From Athripsodes cinereus (lineage: Eukaryota > Arthropoda > Insecta > Trichoptera > Leptoceridae), in the NCBI GenBank assembly GCA_947579605.1, contig OX388321.1, positions 15,739,614-15,803,613 on the forward strand: a DNA stretch of 64,000 nucleotides. The letters run 5' to 3'. Shown piece after piece: positions 58,590-64,000 of the stretch. The position numbers and the translations under genes were made by a program. Below the pieces are notes generated by a model, which did no database searches, was not told the origin of the DNA, and saw only the letters and a list, made by a program, of their open reading frames with translations. Positions within the stretch are counted from its first letter, which is position 1, and every line of letters starts with the position of its first letter.

Positions 58590-59514
58590 GTATACATTTT
58601 TTTATTATTTTTATTAATTTTATTATTATTGATATACGTGTTTATTTACTCACTGCATTATTTATGAAAATGACACAACATGTTTTGCATTAACCGATAT
58701 CAAAATTACGATAATTTGACAATAGTGTGCAATGACCTATTAAGTTAAAGGATTAATAAATAATTTAAGAGTTTTTGTGTTTACACTGTGGAAATTTAAG
58801 GATTATGTTTATAATTATAAATATTATATCTTAGACGATTTTTGATTTCAAATTTTGCTTGAGGTTTATGGTTTTCATAATGTTAATTCACGAATAGGTA
58901 ATACCTATTTAATATTTATTTTGTTTTTCACCAATCAGACATGCTACCCTTTCTGAAAATATTTCTTTTGACGAAGATTATTTAATTTTGGTATAAATAT
59001 CTATCACTCCATAAACATAATTGAACATTTTTATTAAAATATTTTATTATGGGGATACCCAGTTTCTTTTCGAAAATGCAATTTCTTTGCGTTCATAATT
59101 ATTATGTAAAATTATGAATTGATACATATATTGAACGGAAAAAAATATGATCCTGAATTTTATTCATAGTAGACAGATGAATTTTATTTTTAAACTTAAT
59201 TTCTGAAAATCATAAAAAATATCATTTATATTATATAGTTTGAAATATATTATTTTGTTTGGATAAAAATCAGTTATAAGACGAAAATAAATAATTCTAT
59301 GTTTCCTTATACATATCTAACCGTCTTAGTAACACTAGTAATGGTAATAATATTGTGTTAAGATGGTTTTATCATGTTGAGAAAATACACATTGATAGAA
59401 TATTTATTTATTTGCAAGTTGACAAACACAGAAATAAAAATAACAACATCATGTCAATCCAAAATAATTAAAAAATAACAAACAAAATAATAAAAAAAAC
59501 TATAATAAACACTT
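58590..59514. other. AT-rich DNA, nothing recognised
   Basis: Presumed intron or intergenic DNA; no gene or named repeat. Confidence 0.35.
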
Positions 59515-59640
59515 TTTATTTATTTATTTATTCATCTAATAAACGGCTTTCGCCTTTTACAATGTTAAATCAATCTATAACAATTTTTTTAATACACCTT
59601 CAAAACTTACTCTAATTTCATATTAAATAATTTGTTCTAC
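59515..59640 (-). repeat. LINE 3'-tail repeat, second copy
   Basis: Near-copy of 56088-56230: (TTTA)n, taataaacggctttcgcctt, acaccttcaaaacttactct. Confidence 0.6.
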
Positions 59641-59724
59641 TGAAAACAGATCAACAGATACAATCTGTATTTAAGACCTAGTTAACTTGTTAGAAAGTTT
59701 CTAAATACAGATATTTAAGACACA

Positions 59725-60008
59725 ATGCTGGTATTTTGAACCCGTTTTTTGAGCTGAATCCTTTGATATTTGTACTGTATATCTGGATAGGTGAATTATT
59801 CCCGGCATTAGACTGTTAAGTTTTTGTGTGACCATGACTGATCATATGAATTAATTATAAATAAAACACTTATTCATATGAATACTTATCTGGTTGTATA
59901 ACGCTGTGAAATATGGATGGTAATTCTGTCTGGTTGTATAATGCTGAGAATTGTGGATGGCAATTCTGTCTGGTTGTATAATGTTGAGTAGTGTGGATGG
60001 TAATTCAT
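59725..60008 (+). repeat. Dispersed repeat ending in three 40-bp units
   Basis: The body (59725-59850) is the inverted relative of the repeat in OBP copy 1 intron 1. From 59889 the unit tctggttgtataa...ggatggtaattctg repeats three times with a 40-base period (starts 59889, 59929, 59969), each slightly different. Confidence 0.8.
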
Positions 60009-60971
60009 TAAAAAAATTACAATAATATACCTATTAATATGGAAGATATTTATTACAATTGGGTAGGTATGTATCTACATGTTTTTGTAAAGGGGTGTCA
60101 GGTCACATAATAAAAAGAACGTTTAGGCTCTACATCTTTTTATCATATGGGTTTTGTAAATTCATAAGAAAACATGAGACTTGAATGAATAAATAAATAA
60201 ACAAAAGAAATCTTGAATATTGAAAATCAGAAAATGAATGCATGAATCTGATATTGAAGTTTTAATCATAAACCAAAAGGGCTATTTCAAACACGGATCT
60301 AATTTAAAACCTTAATTTAGTTTCGTATCTGAAAAACTTTAAATATTTTTTCTTGAAAAGTTGACAATCAATTTAACTGAGGATTGAGAATATTGTTAAA
60401 TGTTACTTTTTTGTGTGATATTTAATTATAAGGAATTCTTGAGACTAGAAAACTATTTTCAAGGACAGCAATGTGACGTTTCTGAGATATTTGTTAGGTT
60501 AAGTTTTTATATATTATTGTCTTTGATCCGCGTCAGAAATAATTTCCCGGTTCTCAATCATTTTAATACATTTTTTTTCATTTTGTAAGGTGCCTAGTTG
60601 TGTGATATTAAAAAGGCTAAGTAATTACTTTTTGACAAGCCTTTTTAGTAAATATTTAATGATAATACTGTATTAAAATATTTACTTAAATAAATATCAC
60701 TTAGTAACAGATATATAAACATAATATTTTATCAATCTTATCTCTCTTGTTAATAATACATTGTACTGGTACCCACTCAGTTATTATATCTAGCCTAGTG
60801 GTTTGTATACTATTTTTAATAAAAATGTGTAGAAGCTTGTCAAATGATAATACGTTTTTATCCATATTGCGATTATTTATGTAATAAAAACTATTTAAAC
60901 AAATAGTAGGCAGTAGTTAACGGTGATAAGGATTACGTAAGGAATAAATATTTTAATTCTGTATCTAACTA
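60009..60971. other. AT-rich DNA, nothing recognised
   Basis: No gene or repeat that I can name. Confidence 0.35.
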
Positions 60972-61260
60972 ATCATCATCATCATCGCCCTCAACGCTCC
61001 TCTCGGGAGCACAGGGCAGAAACCAGCTTCCTCCATTCAGAGCGCCTCTGTGCCAATCGCGTCACCTCTTCTTCAAGACATTCCCTGCGCTCTGATGTCA
61101 TATTGTCATAGGAACGGTGTATTGTGAAAGAGGGACGCCCGGGCCGACAGAACCCTTGCGGACGGAGGAACATTGCTTTTTTTGGCCAACTATCATTGGG
61201 CATTCTCAGAACACGACCCAGCCAGGACCATCATCTCTCGTGTATCACGGAGATTACAGA
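60972..61260 (-). pseudogene. LINE ORF2 C-terminal remnant with (GAT)n tail
   Basis: The minus-strand frame ends RRSEWRKLVSALCSREER, stop, then (GAT)n; upstream it reads [16 protein letters not shown]. Sister of 14353-14610. Confidence 0.6.
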
Positions 61261-61859
61261 TCTCTGCCTGGTGATAATAGCCTTATTAATACAAATTAAT
61301 GTTTAATATGACCCAATGTAATATGCAGCTTGACAGATATCGTGAACATTGAAGGACTCACCGACCACCCGGATAGCGCAGAAGTCTGAGGACTTCCATT
61401 TATATTCTTCTAGACTTCCAGATATCGTGACAATTAAAAGTTTTGTAATAAGACCGTATTTGTTTTTATGGTTCTATAGAACAAGATAATACATTTCTGG
61501 GAACCTTACCTATATAGGCCAATGTGAACCAAAAATATAAACGATGACTTAAGATAAGACTAAATTAATAATCTAGGCATTTTCTATTAGATACTTTATT
61601 TCCCCTATTGCTGTAACGCATTTCGTGAGCATGAAATGTCAAAATTTGTATGCAAATTGTGAAATATTTGTATGGTCCTTCTAATTGGCGAATCCACTGG
61701 GTTAATAATAGTTTTGTTTCGAGGATGGTAGAAAAATGTGTCTCCACACATAATAATAATATTACGCAACGGTTAGTGATGCAGAGAGCTTGTATATTTA
61801 ATCCTTTTATTGAGTTTATAACCGTGAAGTTTGAAGACCTTTGCATCGTAGCATTGAAA

Positions 61860-62090
61860 GGCTCAGAGCCAGAGGTGCCTATCCAACAGTCAAAGCAAAA
61901 AAATTGTTAAGCATATATTCTTGATGTTATGAGTTTATTTCGAAAATGCCTACTATCATTAGTAGTTAAACTATGTATATTATAAGCATTAATGATAGAA
62001 ACGATCTTTGGATTTGGTAAATAACAGTGTTTAATCAAAAAAAAAAATTTTTCAACTGTTGGATAGGCACTTTTGCCTCTGAGACCCTCA
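61860..62090. repeat. Inverted-repeat segment upstream of the right-edge gene
   Basis: Left ccagaggtgcctatccaaca and right tgttggataggcacttttgc pair over about 30 bases, loop about 165 bases. Possibly a MITE end; boundaries not resolved. Confidence 0.5.
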
Positions 62091-62271
62091 ATTGGATTAA
62101 AGCAATCGACGTGATATTAGAATATATTAGTTTTAATCTAATAGAGGTAGCTACGATAAAACGCTGCTTATCTATGCCCAGTAATGGCCTCATGTGTATG
62201 CTGTTATACAATAAATTTATAGTTAAAAATAAAGATTCAATATCTACTGACAACATTTTATTTTCTTTCAG

Positions 62272-64000
62272 ATGAATGTCTTAATAGTTTCGTGTCTGCT
62301 TTTGGTGGTTACATCAACCCTTGCTGGAGAAATAAAAGATCCATGTCAGGTGAAATATGACTGTGATAAAATCACTGAAACAGCTGCTTACAAGAAATGT
62401 TTACACAGTAAACGAATCAAAAGGCAAACGTGTCCCTATGCCAACTCTGTTCAGCCACAAATTGTTCAGGCAATTCCTGTTGCGCAGCCTAATTATCAAG
62501 ATGTAGTACAAGTACAACCAGCAATTGAAAATTTTCAACCAGTTCAAACTGTAATGTGTAACGCACCACCATGTCCTCAACCATGTTCAGCACCAAGCTG
62601 TATGCCAACTGTGGTAACTTCTCAAAATTGTGTTAATAGTTGTACTCAAACATGCGGGGGTTTAGGCTGTAGAGATAGATGTCAACAATCATGTCAGCCA
62701 CAAAATGCATTTCAAAATACTACAAGCGTTGTTCAGAGGGAAACAAGAGAATCTTACGCAACAAGTCCTAATGTTACAACAATAATTAAACTGACAAACA
62801 TTGTCAACAATACTAACGTTGTTAATGTTCCAACGAATATCAATAATACAAATGTCAATAACTTAGATCTGGGATCTAATATTACAACCGATCAAATGCA
62901 GCAACATCCTCCACAAAAATGTTGCTTAGTAGTAGAACCCAAAGTTTGTCATAAATTAAACACAACTGAAGGAGGCTACAGATGTATTCACAGAAAGCAT
63001 CATACTTGCGGCGAACAGTGTCAATCACGTACAGTTCATGCACAAGTTCGACAGCCTTGTACTGGATCCACCACTCAATGTCCACCACAAGTGGCGTATG
63101 TTCCACAACCACAACCGACATGCGCATATCAACCATCTTGGCCATATGTGTCGTGTGGTAGTCAGAACCAACAGGCGTCGTGTTCAGGATGCTATGATCA
63201 TTATGGATATGGTTTTCATAATTATTATGGAGCATCTCCACCATCATGTGTTGGATGCTATGACGATGGCTTCAATCAAGGTCCTTTGTATAGACAAGGA
63301 CCTTATTATCAACCGGGCTATTATCACACACCACCTGTACAAGTTCCTCAAATGCAAGCCCAAACGCAACCAAATTGTGGAGGTTTTGGATGCTTTGGAA
63401 ATCAATATATAGATCCAGTATTTGTAAATCCATCATATTCACCATACTCTCAAAATTATGTTCAACAACCACAGTTTTATCCCCAACCGCAACAGTTTTA
63501 TCCTCAACCGCAACAGTATTATCCCCAACCGCAACAGTATTATCCTCAGCCACAACAAGAATATTATCCCCAGCAGCAACCTTATAGTGATTATTATCAA
63601 CCTCTTGTGCTTCTACCAACGCAAAATATAAATTCAACTAATGCGACGAATAATTTTAACAATGACATTGGTCCAATATTTGGCAAGAGGAACACTACTA
63701 ACAGTACTGCTCCAGAAATCATACCATTACCGTGGAGTCAACCTCCACAACCGATGTATTACCCCGTGCCAGTTCCTGCGCCTGCCCCCGCTCCATATCC
63801 AGCTGCTTTCCCACCTATGTACCCACCTCCTTATTCTGCTCCTTATCCAGTTCCTTACCAACCATCATATCCAGTTTCTTATCCCGGAATGATGCCAGCT
63901 GGTATGCCTGTGCCATATAATAATCCCTATGCAATGCGTCCCATGCCTTATCCTCCAATGGTTCCATATAATACAATAGAAGATGTATATTTGAAGACAA
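62272..64000 (+). CDS. Secreted Cys/Pro/Gln/Tyr-rich protein, 5' part, open at right edge
   Basis: The exon begins with the ATG immediately after an acceptor and stays open for 576 codons to the window end. Seen: a signal peptide (MNVLIVSCLLLVVTSTLAG); CQVKYDCDKI; a dibasic KRIKR site before QTCPYA (about residue 51) that a furin-like protease might cut; a Cys-rich block with CPQPCSAPSC, CVNSCTQTCGGLGCRDRCQQ; an Asn/Thr/Val-rich stretch (about residues 165-200) with many N-x-T/S sites; a second Cys block (KCCLVVEPKVC, RCIHRKHHTCGEQC); CSGCYD and CVGCYD repeats; 18-base repeats giving YPQPQQ units (63475-63570); and a Pro/Tyr/Ala/Met-rich tail (PAPAPAPYPAAFPPMYPPPY). No enzyme motif. The composition suggests an extracellular structural protein (cuticle, eggshell, silk or gut lining), but I do not recognise the family. 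Confidence 0.75.
   Translation, partial: MNVLIVSCLLLVVTSTLAGEIKDPCQVKYDCDKITETAAYKKCLHSKRIKRQTCPYANSVQPQIVQAIPVAQPNYQDVVQVQPAIENFQPVQTVMCNAPPCPQPCSAPSCMPTVVTSQNCVNSCTQTCGGLGCRDRCQQSCQPQNAFQNTTSVVQRETRESYATSPNVTTIIKLTNIVNNTNVVNVPTNINNTNVNNLDLGSNITTDQMQQHPPQKCCLVVEPKVCHKLNTTEGGYRCIHRKHHTCGEQCQSRTVHAQVRQPCTGSTTQCPPQVAYVPQPQPTCAYQPSWPYVSCGSQNQQASCSGCYDHYGYGFHNYYGASPPSCVGCYDDGFNQGPLYRQGPYYQPGYYHTPPVQVPQMQAQTQPNCGGFGCFGNQYIDPVFVNPSYSPYSQNYVQQPQFYPQPQQFYPQPQQYYPQPQQYYPQPQQEYYPQQQPYSDYYQPLVLLPTQNINSTNATNNFNNDIGPIFGKRNTTNSTAPEIIPLPWSQPPQPMYYPVPVPAPAPAPYPAAFPPMYPPPYSAPYPVPYQPSYPVSYPGMMPAGMPVPYNNPYAMRPMPYPPMVPYNTIEDVYLKT

Noticed and set aside
59889..60008. Short regular repeats that might be read as a CRISPR-like array
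   Set aside because: Units are contiguous with no spacers, and the genome is eukaryotic.
61650..61910. Open frame of 86 codons upstream of the right-edge gene
   Set aside because: It overlaps an inverted-repeat segment and has no signal, domain or splice logic; likely chance.
63038..63920. Several frames on both strands within the right-edge gene
   Set aside because: Shadows of the long repeat-rich reading frame that begins at 62272.

Overview
The window looks like an AT-rich insect nuclear genome, most likely a moth or butterfly. The evidence is two classical six-cysteine odorant-binding protein genes with GT-AG introns, insect-type Helitrons, RTE-type LINEs, tRNA-derived SINEs and many hAT-like MITEs. 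The lepidopteran placement is an inference from the repeat content and general sequence style; no marker gene proves it. All genes below were assembled by hand from exons, splice sites and family recognition.

Layout, left to right. (1) 233-4525, minus strand: the first three coding exons of a PA200/PSME4 proteasome-activator gene that runs off the left edge. (2) 4526-13351: no gene seen. It holds RTE LINE remnants, a 163-bp hAT MITE, and a SINE split by a 1,036-bp hAT-like element and abutted by a Helitron. (3) 13406-15747 and 17554-19896, plus strand: two tandem odorant-binding protein genes (144 and 145 residues) with the same cysteine spacing; the second has one extra intron. (4) 20201-21853: a 1.65-kb hAT-like element carrying a nested MITE. 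(5) 24680-27808, minus: the complete TFIIA gamma subunit gene, four coding exons, 109 residues. (6) 28145-30376: a Helitron-like element loaded with two MITEs and a SINE, followed by an inverted-repeat pair (30377-30750 and 34206-34503) and a frameshifted LINE (34833-35451). (7) 36209-46948, minus: a complete six-exon FASTK-family mitochondrial RNA gene with a C-terminal RAP domain, 639 residues. Its 5.4-kb intron 4 holds a nest: a SINE split by a 3.8-kb hAT-like transposon, which is itself split by an RTE LINE. (8) 48195-53510, plus: a five-exon secreted protein of 238 residues, possibly of the group-7-allergen/JHBP-like (TULIP) type. (9) 53511-62271: repeats and MITEs, with no gene recognised apart from a possible 5' UTR exon near 58500. 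(10) 62272-64000, plus: the start of a secreted Cys/Pro/Gln/Tyr-rich protein that continues beyond the right edge.

The genes do not form one pathway: there is a proteasome activator, a general transcription factor subunit, a mitochondrial RNA factor, two chemosensory/ligand-carrier proteins and two other secreted proteins. The strongest unusual signals are the OBP pair with an intron present in only one copy and a duplicated splice donor, the datable transposon nest inside the FASTK-family gene, the transposase interrupted by a tetranucleotide repeat, and the unfamiliar secreted protein at the right edge. I did not find convincing evidence for a wholly new molecular system.
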